A DNA stretch of 64,000 bases. Source: Bolinopsis microptera. Its lineage: Eukaryota; Ctenophora; Tentaculata; Lobata; Bolinopsidae. Position 1 is the stretch's first letter; the number at the start of each line of letters is the position of its first letter. Of this stretch, positions 1 to 13,900 are shown in pieces. The notes under the pieces were generated by a model. The model searched no databases. It worked only from the letters and a program-made list of their open reading frames with translations, and was not told the origin of the DNA. Location: NCBI RefSeq assembly GCF_026151205.1, contig NC_087080.1, positions 16,467,337 to 16,531,336 on the forward strand, in the 5' to 3' direction. The position numbers and the translations under genes were made by a program.

Positions 1-1609
1 ACAGGACACTACCCTATTATTACCAGTTAAACATATGGTCCCCACTACAGGACACTACCCTATTATTACCAGTTAAACATATGGTCCCCACTACAGGACA
101 CTACCCTATTATTACCAGTTAAACATATGGTCCCCACTACAGGACACTACCCTATTATTACCAGTTAAACATATGGTCCCCACTACAGGACACTACCCTA
201 TTATTACCAGTTAAACATATGGTCCCCACTACAGGACACTACCCTATTATTACCAGTTAAACATACGGTCCCCACTACAGGACACTACCCTATTATTACC
301 AGTTAAACATATGGTCCCCACTACAGGACACTACCCTATTATTACCAGTTAAACATATGGTCCCCACTACAGGACACTACCCTATTATTACCAGTTAAAC
401 ATATGGTCCCCACTACAGGACACTACCCTATTATTACCAGTTAAACATATGGTCCCCACTACAGGACACTACCCTATTATTACCAGTTAAACATATGGTC
501 CCACTACAGGACACTACCCTATTATTACCAGTTAAACGTATGGTCCCCACTACAGGACACTACCCTATTATTACCAGTTAAACATATGGTCCCCACTACA
601 GGACACTACCCTATTATTACCAGTTAAACATATGGTCCCACTACAGGACACTACCCTATTATTACCAGTTAAACATATGGTCCCACTACAGGACACTACC
701 CTATTATTACCAGTTAAACATATGGTCCCCACTACAGGACACTACCCTATTATTACCAGTTAAACATATGGTCCCCACTACAGGACACTACCCTATTATT
801 ACCAGTTAAACATATGGTCCCCACTACAGGACACTACCCTATTATTACCAGTTAAACATATGGTCCCCACTACAGGACACTACCCTATTATTACCAGTTA
901 AACATATGGTCCCCACTACAGGACACTACCCTATTATTACCAGTTAAACATATGGTCCCCACTACAGGACACTACCCTATTATTACCAGTTAAACATATG
1001 GTCCCACTACAGGACACTACCCTATTATTACCAGTTAAACATATGGTCCCCACTACAGGACACTACCCTATTATTACCAGTTAAACATATGGTCCCCACT
1101 ACAGGACACTACCCTATTATTACCAGTTAAACATATGGTCCCCACTACAGGACACTACCCTATTATTACCAGTTAAACATATGGTCCCCACTACAGGACA
1201 CTACCCTATTATTACCAGTTAAACATATGGTCCCCACTACAGGACACTACCCTATTATTACCAGTTAAACATATGGTCCCACTACAGGACACTACCCTAT
1301 TATTACCAGTTAAACATATGGTCCCCACTACAGGACACTACCCTATTATTACCAGTTAAACATATGGTCCCCACTACAGGACACTACCCTATTATTACCA
1401 GTTAAACATATGGTCCCCACTACAGGACACTACCCTATTATTACCAGTTAAACATATGGTCCCCACTACAGGACACTACCCTATTATTACCAGTTAAACA
1501 TATGGTCCCCACTACAGGACACTACCCTATTATTACCAGTTAAACATATGGTCCCCACTACAGGACACTACCCTATTATTACCAGTTAAACATATGGTCC
1601 CCACTACAG
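1..1609. repeat. 46-bp minisatellite ending at a splice acceptor
   Basis: About 35 head-to-tail copies of a 46-bp unit; a few are 45 bp because one C is lost from the CCCC run. Every unit contains CCCACTACAG followed by GACAC, which is the acceptor I infer for the first exon of gene A in this window. The array is therefore a tandem copy of an intron/exon junction. It runs off the left edge. Copies are almost identical, so the array is young or kept uniform. Confidence 0.95.
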
Positions 1610-3661
1610 GACACTACCCTATGCTGATGAATAACAAGGCGGAGTGTGAAGAGCAGTGGGTAGAGCACGGCGGGGAGATGGTGCAGCCGGTGTGGATGGA
1701 GAAGGGAGCTTGGAACATGGACCCTCCTGCTTGTCTACCGTCACCATGGTCACGTGATAATCACCATGGCAACAACATGGACGGGTTTATGAACAACTAC
1801 AACTGGACTGTTCCTGAAGATATCCTCCACAAGAACTGTGCTCTCAGACTGAGGTAACATTTCACAGCAATATAACCAATTATTCCATTTATATAATTCC
1901 TGGCTTTTATATTTTACCTTGAAGAGTTATCATCACTTAGTTGTCTGCACCCTCTGATCTCCACCTAGGTACAATATTACAGCTGGAGAATTACCGGGCG
2001 GAGGTTTCGACTCTAGCATTAACGCTACTCTTAACGCTGAGAAGGACGACGCGTGAGTAAATTAAATTGTTCATCTCAGAGGTACATGATACTGGGAACT
2101 TAGGGAACTAATATATATATAAGGGAATTCTATCATTTGAATGAGGTCTGTTAACAAAGTAACAAAAACACTAAATAACTCTCACTTCTAAAATATCTGC
2201 AGCCCTACTGGTATTGACGTAGCAACAACGTACGGGCTCCCCACAGAGAACGATAGAGGGTACTACTTCCAACAGGACGCTGTGGTCAAGGTGAGACCAG
2301 GCTTCTGTTGTAAAACAATTTGTTTGAAAAACTTGCCATAATTTAAAATAATGGTTTTGTTAACCGGCTTGTGTAACTACCGATGAAGTGCTGATATTCA
2401 AAGATGTGGGCACAAATAGGAGCGGTGATGGTTAGTACCACCCTATGCTCCAAAATACTGATCTAGAACGTTTGTCAGGTATTCGACCTCCCGGAAAGTG
2501 ACGTTAAGCTGGACCTGGAAGTGACTCTGAACACAAACCAGTACGGCAGAACTTTCGAGGACAGAACCCACGTCTTTGAGATAAGGAAACGACCTGACGA
2601 CGTCCCAGAAAACGCTAAAATACACAATTTGAACGTGCGCGGGAAAAGAGGGAACATTGTACAGACGTACCCTGGAGTGGAGTATGATTACCAGCCCAAC
2701 AGACTGGAGATCAACCAGGACGACTATCTCCATATTCAGTGAGAACCACTCTCCTTCCTTATATATGTATTATACTTTCCTTCCCAAATAACATTTAAAC
2801 ACCACATTCCTTCTCATTTTATTTTGACCTTGTTTTAAAACAACATGTTGATTTCAATAACTGATATGTCCCACTAGGTGGACAGGGGCAGACTCAAACC
2901 CGGGAAATAATGCGGGACAGGGCCGAGCAAGGACAGACAGGAACAACATTGTCCCCCTGAGAGAAATCACATGGCCCAAAGAGGGGGCATTCGAGGACGA
3001 GGGTACTTACTTACTAATATATTATATATATTGAAGTGGGATTCTATATTATACCGCGATTAATTTATTAACTAATATAAATATTGATCCACTTAAATAA
3101 CGAAATATTGATTGTTTAAGTAAATAACCAACTGTTTCCTTTTTCTAGCTCACGGTTGTTTTGCCTGCAACTATCCGGAGCTATTCACCAACTCAACAAG
3201 TCTTCTCGGCTTGGGAAGAGACGACCTCATGGCTCTGGCTTATCACTCCGGCAGTGAGTTTGTTAAATTTATTTTACGTTAGAGAATATTTCATTTTAGC
3301 TATATTCGTGTGATGAGTTCTAAAACTGTGAGTAAACATATTAACCTCTTGACAGATCACTATTTCGGAGATATTGAAGAGTTAGACGATACTGGAACCC
3401 ACTTTGACCTGGGTCTCAGACAGATAAAAATGTCAGGAATATGGAGATTCTTGTGCACAAGAAACAACAACTTTACCAACCGCTCTCAGAAAGGAGAGAT
3501 CAGGGTGGTCCCCAAGTGAGTAGATCTGATCTCTATAATAATACAGCGAGTAGAAAGTGGGATCTCTTTATTAACCTGATTATTTTACATTTCATTCGAA
3601 CTTTAGAAAATAATATTAACCAATTAACACTTTCAGATCTGAACAGGCCGAAAGAGCGTAA
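1610..3661 (+). CDS. DD3-3-like protein, gene A (3' part, 8 exons)
   Basis: Inferred exons: 1610-1853, 1969-2052, 2203-2290, 2479-2738, 2878-3002, 3149-3253, 3356-3515, 3637-3661. They encode 362 residues plus TAA with consistent phases; the 5' end lies outside the window. Visible motifs include [41 protein letters not shown] and [14 protein letters not shown]. The protein aligns along its length with gene B, a tandem paralogue 4.3 kb downstream. I recognise the pair as relatives of DD3-3, an extracellular protein family of unknown biochemical function. Unlike gene B, gene A stops soon after the NRSQKG block, so it lacks the acidic region, the RKKR site and the membrane helix and is probably secreted. 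Its introns are short and free of arrays. The final 25-nt exon is the least certain part: the frame could instead stop at 3517-3519. Confidence 0.8.
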
Positions 3662-3769
3662 ACCCTAGTGATGATAAAAGAGATTGGTATAATCCCAAGA
3701 ACATTATATTCGGCGATCTTTAGTATGTTTTAGTTTATATTTATGTGAAACAAAATTGTCATGTTTTCG

Positions 3770-3775
3770 AATAAA
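3770..3775 (+). promoter_or_regulatory. Poly(A) signal of gene A
   Basis: AATAAA lies 109 bp after the inferred stop codon of gene A, in AT-rich sequence. The remaining stretch to 4071 shows no gene; it contains a short duplicated ACTGGGGTCC block near 3956-3990. Confidence 0.5.
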
Positions 3776-4071
3776 TTGAGGCTTTTAAAACAAAATCGTG
3801 TATTATTATTTTATAAATGTTACTAAATTTTTACAAAATGAAGCAAGTGACATGAATAAAATTAATTTATAGCAAAACGTTAAATGTAAAATAATTGCTA
3901 CAAATAAAGAAACACCGAAAATCTTGTCTCACGACACGAGACCGCTGCGAAGCTTACTGGGGTCCCAAGGTAACTGTGTTACTGGGGTCCCCAGGTAACT
4001 ACGTAGCAGGCCTGCAGTGTAATGAAAATCCGTCAAATAATAGGTACTAGAAAGTAAGAATAGAAGAGCTA

Positions 4072-5497
4072 TCAAACAGGTGTTGCTCCATCAGATATCA
4101 GATTTAAACTTTGATTACTTTTTATAGAACTTTTATTACTGGCCCCAGTCTCACTTACAGTAACAGTGTCCTGCATCTGAGAGAAGGAGTACATCTCTTT
4201 ATTAGAGGAGAGCTTATTTCTAGTGTTCTGTAAGCTGACCCTGAGGGGTCTACTCAGATACTGTATGTTCTGGAGAGAGCTCTGCACCATCCTGCTCCCC
4301 CTGTTCTCCACCAGTTTTCTAAACCTTCTGTTTATCATGGTGTATATAACGGGGTTACCCCAGGTGCTCATGGTGTAGAGGAAGTAACCCCCGAACTCTA
4401 ACCAGCTCAGTATACTCCTGTACTTAGCGCCCTTTATTGGCTGGTCATATTCCACCTGGGTCCGGAGATAAACCATCACAGATATCCAGCCCATGTAGAA
4501 AGTCCAGCCCAGTATAAAGAGTCCGGAGATACACAGTGTGGTTATTATGGGTTTCTGTTTGGACCTGTTCTTGGTGGTAGCGTAGCTGGTAGCCTTGTAG
4601 AGGAGAAGGAGGTTTAGAAGGAGCATGAGCAGGAAGGAGATGTAGAATATCATGTACAAGCTGATACCTGCCTGGAATACAATGTATAATGTATAATGTA
4701 TAATGTATACTAACATGTACAAGCTGATACAGTTATACCTGCCTGGAATACGCAACTTGTCAGCCAGTGGCTACTAACTAACTAACTAGTTGTTAAAAAC
4801 GAAAAATCAATCTAAATCTATTGAATTTAATGAAATATTGAAATTTTGAAAGAATCAGACGTAAACATTATCAAAAACCAACCTGTTGTTGTCCAGTAAG
4901 TTGCCCAAACTTTACATTGTCCTCTTCCAATTCGGAGCACAGTTCTCTAATCATGAAGGCTTTCCTGTCACCACAGGCTGAGCTAGACAAGCCCTGGAAC
5001 ATAGCGAGAGGGTAGAGCGCGTACCCCGCAGAAACAGTGCAACTAACAGCACCCACCAGCTTAGCTCGAGCTACTGTAATCCGCTTCAGTGGGTAGTATA
5101 TGACAGAGAGTCTGTGTAGGGTTATAACCAGGATCAGCAGGATGTTAGCTGTCCACGACATCACATTTACCCTGTTTAACACTATGTTCAGCAGCTTGTA
5201 GTTTATTAGCATGATCGGAGCGTTTATCTGGGCCGGGGAGCCGAATATATCTACTCCCTGCTCAATGTTCAGCAGGAATATATCGTTTATAATCATGATG
5301 AGTAGCGTTACTCCGTAGAGAAAGTCCATAAGAGAGAGGTAGGAGATGAAGGTGACAGTTATCTTGTCCACTCGCAGACTCCACTTGTCTCTGGATACGT
5401 TGGAGGTGACGAGGAGGATAAACCCGTTGCCTAGGATCGCTAGGATACTGCTCAGAATCCAGTAAGCAAATGTGGAGTAGTAAACCAAGTCGTTCAT
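4072..5497 (-). CDS. Rhodopsin-class G-protein-coupled receptor, two exons
   Basis: Exon 1 is 5497-4883 and exon 2 is 4671-4072, joined in phase 0 to give 404 aa. TM1 carries GNGF (the conserved Asn), TM2 carries LSLMD (the conserved Asp), and the end of TM3 reads ITLHRLSVIYYPL. TM7 carries NPVIY, the NPxxY motif, followed by a basic helix-8 region INRRFRKLV. Oddities: the D/ERY motif is LHR, the TM6 CWxP motif is reduced to LGWTF, and no Cys is visible at the start of TM3 although ECL2 has one (SSSACGD). Ligand and subfamily cannot be told. I start at ATG 5497; the frame stays open upstream to 5572, but that part is transposon inverted repeat. The 211-bp intron contains a second copy of the acceptor region at 4712-4752. 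Confidence 0.82.
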
Positions 5498-5539
5498 TTT
5501 AGTAGCTATTTCCTGAGCATGGTAAAAACTGTTAATATA

Positions 5540-5548
5540 GTTAACATT
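5540..5548. repeat. 9-bp target-site duplication, left copy
   Basis: GTTAACATT directly precedes the element at 5549 and recurs at 6875-6883 directly after it. Nine base pairs is the usual Mutator-like length. Confidence 0.75.
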
Positions 5549-6874
5549 GGTAATCGTACTGTAGTGCGACACGTACTCTAGTGCGACACGTACTCTAGTG
5601 CGAAGTCCGACAAAAACACCCTATGTCGCACTAGGGTACGTGTCGCACTACGATCCAGGTAGCGTACTCTACTGCGACAAAATATCCTGACTTAAGTGAT
5701 TCGTCGGGTCGGTTCACGTCACTTATTTCGAAATGATCTTGCGAATACGATTCGTCGGTTCACATCACGTGTTTCGAAGTGATCCACTGATCACAATTCC
5801 TTCGGGTCAGTTCAAGCCACGTATGCAGTGTGTGATCCACCGGGTAACTCGTAAGCAGCATATGATCCTCATTCCTATCACACACATTCGGCATCGTATG
5901 AAGGTATATCTCCGATTGGGATAACAAGTTCATATGCTTGGGCCATATATAACTATAAGGTCACGATGATTCTACCAAAGCATCGAACAGCATCAACATG
6001 TCTTCTTCAATCACCTTCATTCCTGGACGCACTATACTGGTTCAAGAAACGTTATCCACGACGGATACCGCTACTGCCTGGATAAGAAGCGCGACGACAG
6101 GACTTACTGCGATGCACTGAGAAGATCTGCTCCGGACTTCTCAGTCTGATGAACGACACTACTGTGACCAGTAGTAGTACGAAGACCCATTCCCACCCTC
6201 CTACTCCTGCAGCAAACTCTGTCTACACAGCAAAGTAGAACATGAAACGGAAAGCTTCCGATACTGATCTCCCTACGAAACACCTAATTGCTGACGCTGT
6301 TGGACCCCTCTCCTTCGAAGCCATGTCAAAACTCAGCAGGAATCCCTCGCTAAGATGGCACGCACAGCTCGGACGAAGGCCATGAGGCATCCTGTTGCTC
6401 CCCGCTCTTTGGCTGACCTTGTCCTAACTCCTGACTACATCAGAACGAACGGTGGCGAAACCTTCCTTCTTTGGGATTCTACCTACTCAGCAGAGAGAAG
6501 AAGATCTTTCCTGTTCGGCACTGTGGAAAATATGGATCGTTTAGCCTTCAGCTGGTGACTATCCACGGACTCTATCCTGACGGCTGGAGAATTCCCCTTA
6601 CATTCGGCTTACTCCCGTGGATTGGAGGAAGATGCAGCAACATGACCTAGCGAATGTGTAAAGTGCTTTGTCGCACTTTAGTTCGTGTCGCACTACAGTC
6701 CAGGTAGCGCACTGTAGTGCGACAGTGTCGGCCTTGAAAATTCTCTGTCGCACTAGGGTACGTGTCGCACTACGATCCAGGTAACGTACTCAACTGCGAC
6801 ATTGTCGATCTTTGAGGTTTCGCACTAGGGTACATGTCGCACTAGAGTACGTGTCGCACTACAGTACGTGAACC
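5549..6874. mobile_element. Decayed Mutator-like (MULE) DNA transposon, FLYWCH type
   Basis: A 1326-bp element bounded by the duplication GTTAACATT. The terminal inverted repeats of about 50 bp begin GGTAATCGTACTGTAGTGCG on the left and, read from the other strand, GGTTCACGTACTGTAGTGCG on the right. Subterminal parts carry many more GTCGCACTA blocks in both orientations (5570-5660 and 6660-6865). The inside holds fragments of a FLYWCH-domain transposase. The left end is 51 bp upstream of the GPCR start codon, so the element occupies the receptor's 5' UTR or promoter. Confidence 0.75.
5998..6640 (+). pseudogene. Broken MULE transposase with FLYWCH finger
   Basis: Three frame-shifted pieces. 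Piece one (from ATG 5998) reads SITFIPGRTILVQE. Piece two (about 6050-6150, another frame) reads HDGYRYCLDKKRDDRTYC, the FLYWCH zinc-finger pattern with the usual WRC end altered. Piece three (6355-6558) reads SLADLVLTPDYIRTNGGETF and FGTVENMDRL, then after a frame change TIHGLYPDGWRIPL. The block that would hold the first catalytic Asp (normally WFxDGTF before the TIHG block) appears to be missing. No full-length frame exists, so it cannot make an active transposase. Confidence 0.65.
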
Positions 6875-6883
6875 GTTAACATT
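6875..6883. repeat. 9-bp target-site duplication, right copy
   Basis: GTTAACATT, identical to 5540-5548, directly follows the right inverted repeat of the Mutator-like element. Confidence 0.75.
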
Positions 6884-7918
6884 AACATTTAGATTACAGT
6901 AAAACCTTTTTATACCGGACTCCTCGTGGGAAACGAAAAGTGCACTTGTACCTACTACTACTATGCACTGTATAGAAAGAAAACCCGGTTTACACAATAC
7001 CACCAAATCGATGTGGGCACTGAAAAAATCACAACCCCCTCAGGAAAAGAAGGATAAAATTTAACGAATAAGGATTAATCAACGTTTTTAGGAAAACGTT
7101 TTGCTAGTATTGTCCAATATTTAAACTACGATTTGGTTCTTCTCAATAAACAAAAAGATACTACAATGAGTATCTTCATAGACTCCCAAAGTCAACAAGC
7201 TTACTGATAGTTAACTTACTCGGTGGTGAGACAATTTTTATATTTCAAAGAATGAAAGGTCGGATAATGTATAAGCCTACATGTTCTGCGACAAAGCGCT
7301 CCGGCGAAGTGTCTGAACTTGCAACTTATGATAGAGGCTCACATGTATCATTACTGTAAAATACTGCACAATTTTAAACCCATCATATTTCAATTAGACT
7401 GGGTTTGGTTGGTGACGTGTAAGCTAAACTATCAATACTAGGTTACTGTAACTATTACTACTATTAGTATCACTACATGCTAATAGGATAGCAACTCTAA
7501 TATCATGGTGTCTGGAACAGGGTACTTTGGGTTGCAAAATAGCGTTCTAAATTAAATCAATACATAATTGATAATTGATATAGGCAAGCGCAAACTATTG
7601 AGTATCGGGTGCTCTAGGAATTATCGGGAGCCCACTTCTCTATCACTCTACAAATGACAAACCGATTAAATTTTAATGATATGAATAATTTAAAGGAGCC
7701 CTTGCACGAATTATACTATACGAGAGATCTTATCAGAGCGGACAATTACAAGGACATTAGAAACGATCTTGTCGATGAAATAAAACAGTTCTGTTCTGTT
7801 GTGCACAGTCTGTACATGTTTGGCTGATTTGGAACAGATGAGATTATTACCTAGTAGGTTCAGATAATAATATAATACAGGGTGGCCCAGAAGTAACTGA
7901 CTAAATACTGAGCAGGAT
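6884..7918. other. Intergenic, likely upstream region of gene B
   Basis: AT-rich sequence with no open frame that resembles a protein. It should hold the promoter of gene B, but I see no clear TATA box or other element to place it. Confidence 0.4.
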
Positions 7919-10900
7919 ATGATATTGTTAACAGTGCTGCTAGTGGTGGGATTAACGAAAGGAGACGTATACCTGCATGGTCCCAGAGGCAGCAACAACA
8001 GACTAAATGAGCGGGGCAGGGAACGGGCTAATGCTAACAGGTAGGTAATGCTAACAGGTAAGTTATGCTTGGTAGGTAATGCTGGGTAGGTAATGCTGAG
8101 TAGGGAATGCTTGGTAATAGCTTTCTGTTGAAAAGTTACTTATAAGTTACATTACCTGGTTATATTTATGATTTTTGTCATTTCGGGCCATTTAGCACTT
8201 TAGTAGACATTTACATTTAGTCACTTACAATATTTTGGAGGAGATTGGATCACCCTATTTAAAAGGATTTTCTATATGAATATTGACATTGTAAGTTATT
8301 TGGTGAACCAGAACGAGATACATGTAAACACTAAATACCAGAGACAATAGCAACAAACACCTAATTACCTCCCAATTAACTCCTAATTAACTCCTAATTA
8401 CCTCCTAATTAACACCGCTAATAGTAGAATAATGGTTATAAACAAATTAGGAGCCTTAGCTTGTTTTGGCTACTATAGTGATAAGTTGAACCTCTCTCAA
8501 GGCATCAATCAAAGATTGGCAAATGTAGAAACGTGGATTTTGTCTTATTGATCTGACATATCATTTGCAATAAAGTATAAATTCTACAACCAGCATGTAG
8601 ATAATAGACAAGATAACAGGTTTAACTTAACCCTTAACTATTCGCAGACTGTTTGTAGATAATAGACAAGATAACAGGTTTAACTAAACCCTTAACTATT
8701 CGCAGACTGTTTGTAGATAATAGACAAGATAACAGGTTTAACTAAACCCTTAACTATTCGCAGACTGTTTGTAGATAATAGACAAGATAACAGGTTTAAC
8801 TAAACCCTTAACTATTCGCAGACTGTTTGTAGATAATAGACAAGATAACAGGTTTAACTAAACCCTTAACTATTCGCAGACTGTTTGTAGATAATAGACA
8901 AGATAACAGGTTTAACTAGACCATCAACTATTCGCAGACTGTTTGTAGATAATAGACAAGATAACAGGTTTAACTAGACCATCAACTATTCGCAGACTGT
9001 TTGTAGATAATAGACAAGATAACAGATTTAACTTAACCCTTAACTATTCGCAGACTTTTTGTAGATAATAGACAAGATAACAGGTTTAACTAGACCATCA
9101 ACTATTCGCAGACTGTTTGTAGATATTAGACAAGATAACAGGTTTAATTAGACCATCAACTATTCGCAGACTGTTTGTAGATAATAGACAAGATAACAGG
9201 TTTAACTAAACCCTTAACTATTCGCAGACTGTTTGACTCTCAGAACATTTGCAATAAAATATAAATTCTACAACCAGCATGTAGATAATAGACAAGATAA
9301 CAGGTTTAACTAGACCATCAACTATTCGCAGACTGTTTGTAGATAATAGACAAGATAACAGGTTTAACTAGACCATCAACTATTCGCAGACTGTTTGTAG
9401 ATAATAGACAAGATAACAGGTTTAACTAGACCATCAACTATTCGCAGACTGTTTGTAGATAATAGACAAGATAACAGGTTTAACTAGACCATCAACTATT
9501 CGCAGACTGTTTGTAGATAATAGACAAGATAACAGGTTTAACTAGACCATCAACTATTCGCAGACTGTTTGTAGATAATAGACAAGATAACAGATTTAAC
9601 TTAACCCTTAACTATTCGCAGACTTTTTGTAGATAATAGACAAGATAACAGGTTTAACTAGACCATCAACTATTCGCAGACTGTTTGTAGATATTAGACA
9701 AGATAACAGGTTTAATTAGACCATCAACTATTCGCAGACTGTTTGTAGATAATAGACAAGATAACAGGTTTAACTAAACCCTCAACTATTCGCAGACTGT
9801 TTGTAGATAATAGACAAGATAACAGATTTAATTTAACCCTTAACTATTCGCAGACTTTTTGTAGATAATAGACAAGATAACAGGTTTAACTAGACCATCA
9901 ACTATTCGCAGACTTTTTGTAGATAATAGACAAGATAACAGGTTTAATTAGACCATCAACTATTCGCAGACTGTTTGTAGATAATAGACAAGATAACAGG
10001 TTTAACTAAACCCTCAACTATTCGCAGACTGTTTGACTCTCAGAACAATAACAGAGGAGGCTACAATCAAGGTTCGCTGGTCTACTACGAGGGTTCTATA
10101 GTTAATATAGAGTGGTGAGTTAACTACATTAGTATCTAAAACATTAATATTGAATATCTAATATTCTTAAACACTGAATAAGCTGAATTTAGATCTAGAG
10201 CATAGACTTAGAGTATAGAGTGTATATTATAGAATTTTAATGTACAGTGTAGAGAGAAGCAAGAAAGCACTAAAGCACTAAAGCACTAAGCATTGTCACC
10301 TGGTTCAACTTCCCAATTAAGGTACCGATCTCAAAGTGACGATTTTTTGCCGTATAACATTCCGTGTAACAAGGTAATTCTATTACCTATTGTCTTCTTT
10401 ATATCCGGCTGCACGTGCCGCCTTGATATTTCATATAGTCTAAATGACCTGAAACTCGAAACCAAATACGAGAAAAGAAATATTGTTTTGAGGGTAAGGG
10501 AAGTCTAATCTTGAAGGTTTCACGACGACTGTATTATAATAGGGTTACGATAATGAGGGAGAGTAACTATTATACTCTAGTAGCAGGGAGGGGTATAACT
10601 ATTATTATTACTACTAGGTGGTAGTAATAGTATAAGTAATATAACCTAATGTAATAAGGGGGAATACTCATGGATCTGAATGCAGAATGCGGCATAATCA
10701 AATTTCCAGTCTGCCAGTACAGATGATATCACTAGCAAACCTTTATAAAAACTATAATAAAAGTAATACAACGAATATGTAGGGCATATTCGTTACGAAT
10801 ATAATTTACTGGCGACTCCACTATTATTACAAGCAACATCTTTAAGTACAATTAGCAATTATCTGTTATAGACAGCAGATAACAGTATAATAGTAGCGAG

Positions 10901-13900
10901 GTAATTGTACTATAGGTCTTATCATGTAACCTAGTATTATACAGTGTATCATTTCACAATCATCATTGCAACATTGAGCAGTGTACCTAGTATTATAATA
11001 AAGGTAAAGAAGATTGAAGAAGATTCTCATAACTTAATTGCCGAAAATTTTGCAAAAAAAAGCTGCAATGAAGCTCTAATATTCGCCAAATTTGCCGCAC
11101 TCAAAGCAAATGTAAGTAGACGCAGAATACCGCACATTATATATGTTGTCCCTGTTCCAGGGTTGCTTAAAGATATTCTAATACTGTATAGTTTTAATTT
11201 GTAACGCTCGTGAAAGTAACAAATGATTGTTACACTAACAACAAAGCATTTTTAAAGATAAAGCTACGGTTAACAGGTAATAGCACCCAATACAATGTCA
11301 CACAGTGATTGTATGAAGCAGGTAACCCTGCAGTTGTAACATATAAAGCTATAGGAGTAGCCTAGAAAGCTAATATAAGTATGAACTGCAATCTGTGCCC
11401 ATCAACAAACAATAAAGGCGAACAATGAAAATTCTTCGAGAAACAAAAGAATGCAATTTAGTAAATTAGTAATGCCGGCTTTTTGTGAAAGTCATGTGAA
11501 AGTTAAAGTATAAGGCATGGCAAATCACTGTGTCACTGTGTCACTGTGTCACTGTGTCACTGTGTCACTGTGTCACTGTGTCACTGTGTCACTGTGTCAC
11601 TGTGTCACTGTGTCACTGTGTCATATAATAGAACTATAGAATTTGGTAAAAATGTCCGAATATGGTTTTTGGCTCATGACTTGGTGTTAGACATGTTTAG
11701 GTGATTACCGTTTAGTCATTTTTTGGAATCAATGGGCCAAAGGAACCGACTATGGGTTTCTCCTGATCCAGGACCAGTAAAAGTTTAGTAAGCTACATCA
11801 GGGCCCCCTTAGCCCAGGGAATATAATATGAAGGGTTCAAGCGAACGACCACTATGACCTGTCAGTATATCTGACAGTATAACCTCCTCAGGACTAACCA
11901 GCACTCATGCGGAGATCCTAACAATCACTGCGAACTAATTATACAGGTTTGTAAACTAATTCAAACACTACTAATCCATTAAAAATGTATTTATTGAGTA
12001 ATGGGATAACCAGTCCTGGCTCCGTAATGTAAAGAATTTGTTTCAATTCCAGATGAAAAGCTCTCATACATGGAAATATTGTAACTCTTAAATTGGCCTA
12101 ATAACATTAACAGTACATGTGCGGTAATCTGACTCGGGACGGGACCACAACCAGGACTATCCCCGACAGACGGGACCAGTGCGAGAACTGGAACTGTGAC
12201 ACCGACCTAGAGTTAGTCAATTAGTTAGTTAATTAGTTAATTAGTTGTTTGTTAAGTAAATTAGTTAATAGGGTGATTATTAGTTGATTAACGTTATTTT
12301 AACATTGCAGGTTTGGGATGCACGAGAACTACGCGTACTACAGGAACTGTAAGAACAGAGAACGGAACGAGGGACTCTTCACGGCCGACCAGGTTATCTA
12401 TCTTAGTAACCACTTAGGTTATCTATCTTAGTTACTGCAGTATTAGATCTTATCATAATCTCACAATCAGAATTTAGAAAACAAATTTCTAGAAGAATAG
12501 TTCCATGACACGACCCAATACCTCCTAGTGGTAAAGAAGGCAGGATAAGGCTTGTATAATGAACGCTCATTAGGGGTCGCCCTGATTATATATATTAGTG
12601 AAATACTAGAATGAGCTGACAGATTGTGCTCCTTTATTCTCTGCTACCTTTCCAGTCATGGCAAACGCTGTTATATAATAAATGACAGGCAGATATTCAT
12701 GGCCTGTAGTAGGTACTTAGGTATATATGGCTTAGCGGCAGTTAAGCGATTCTTTGTCCATCAAATTGGTATAGACTTGACGGTATATGTACCCTCTACC
12801 TGCTATAATAGATAGGAGATGAGGGAGCCTACTACTCTACTGTACAGAGCATACGTTAAACTCGTTATTCAGGGCCGGACCATTGTGAGAATATATTTAA
12901 TTGGCACCTATCAGATCTTACTTCTACTTCTTAACCTAACCTGTGAACTTACAGAACTTGAGAAAGGACGATGCCAGGTCGACAAGACAGAACCCAGATG
13001 GTACGAGGAGAGGGTACGAATGCCCTGAAGAGCGGGATTACTACCCTTACTGGGGACCTACTCCCTGGATGGTAGGTTACTTAGTAACCACTTAGTAACC
13101 ACTTAGTAACCACTTAGTAACCACATAGTAACCCCTAACTTACTACCCTTACTGGGGACCTACTCCCTGGATGGTAGGTTACTTAGTAACCACTTAGTAA
13201 CCACATAGTAACCACTTAGTAACCACTTAGTAACCAATTAGTAACCCCTAACTTACTACCCTTACTGGGGACCTACTCCCTGGATGGTAGGTTACTTAGT
13301 AACCACATAATAACCACATAGTAACAACTTAGTAATCACTTAGTAACCACTTAGTAACCCCTAACTTACTACCCTTACTGGGGACCTACTCCCTGGATGG
13401 TAGGTTACTTAGTTACCACTTAGTAACCACATAGTAACCACATAGTAACCACATATTAACCACTTAGTAACCACATAGTAACCACATAGTAACCACATAG
13501 TAACCACTTAGTAACCACTTAGTAACCCCTAACTTGCTACCCTTACTGGGGACCTACTCCCTGGATGGTAGGTTACTTAGTAACCACTTAGTAACCACAT
13601 AGTAACCACTTTGTAACCACTTAGTAACCACATAGTAACCCCTAACTTACTACCCTTACTAGGGACCTACTCCCTGGATGGTAGGTTACTTAGTAACCAC
13701 ATAGTAACCACATAGTAACCACTTAGTAATCACTTAGTAACCACTTAGTAACCCCTAACTTACTACCCTTGCTGGGGACCTACTCCCTGGATGGTAGGTT
13801 ACTTAGTAACCACATAGTAACCACATAGTAACCACATCGTAACCACATAGTAACCACATAGTAACCACATAGTAACCACATAGTAACCACATAGTAACCA

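Noticed and set aside
10944-11204. 86-codon frame in gene B intron 2
   Set aside because: AT-rich, biased to Ile and Lys, no domain, and no splice link to either neighbour exon in a consistent phase.
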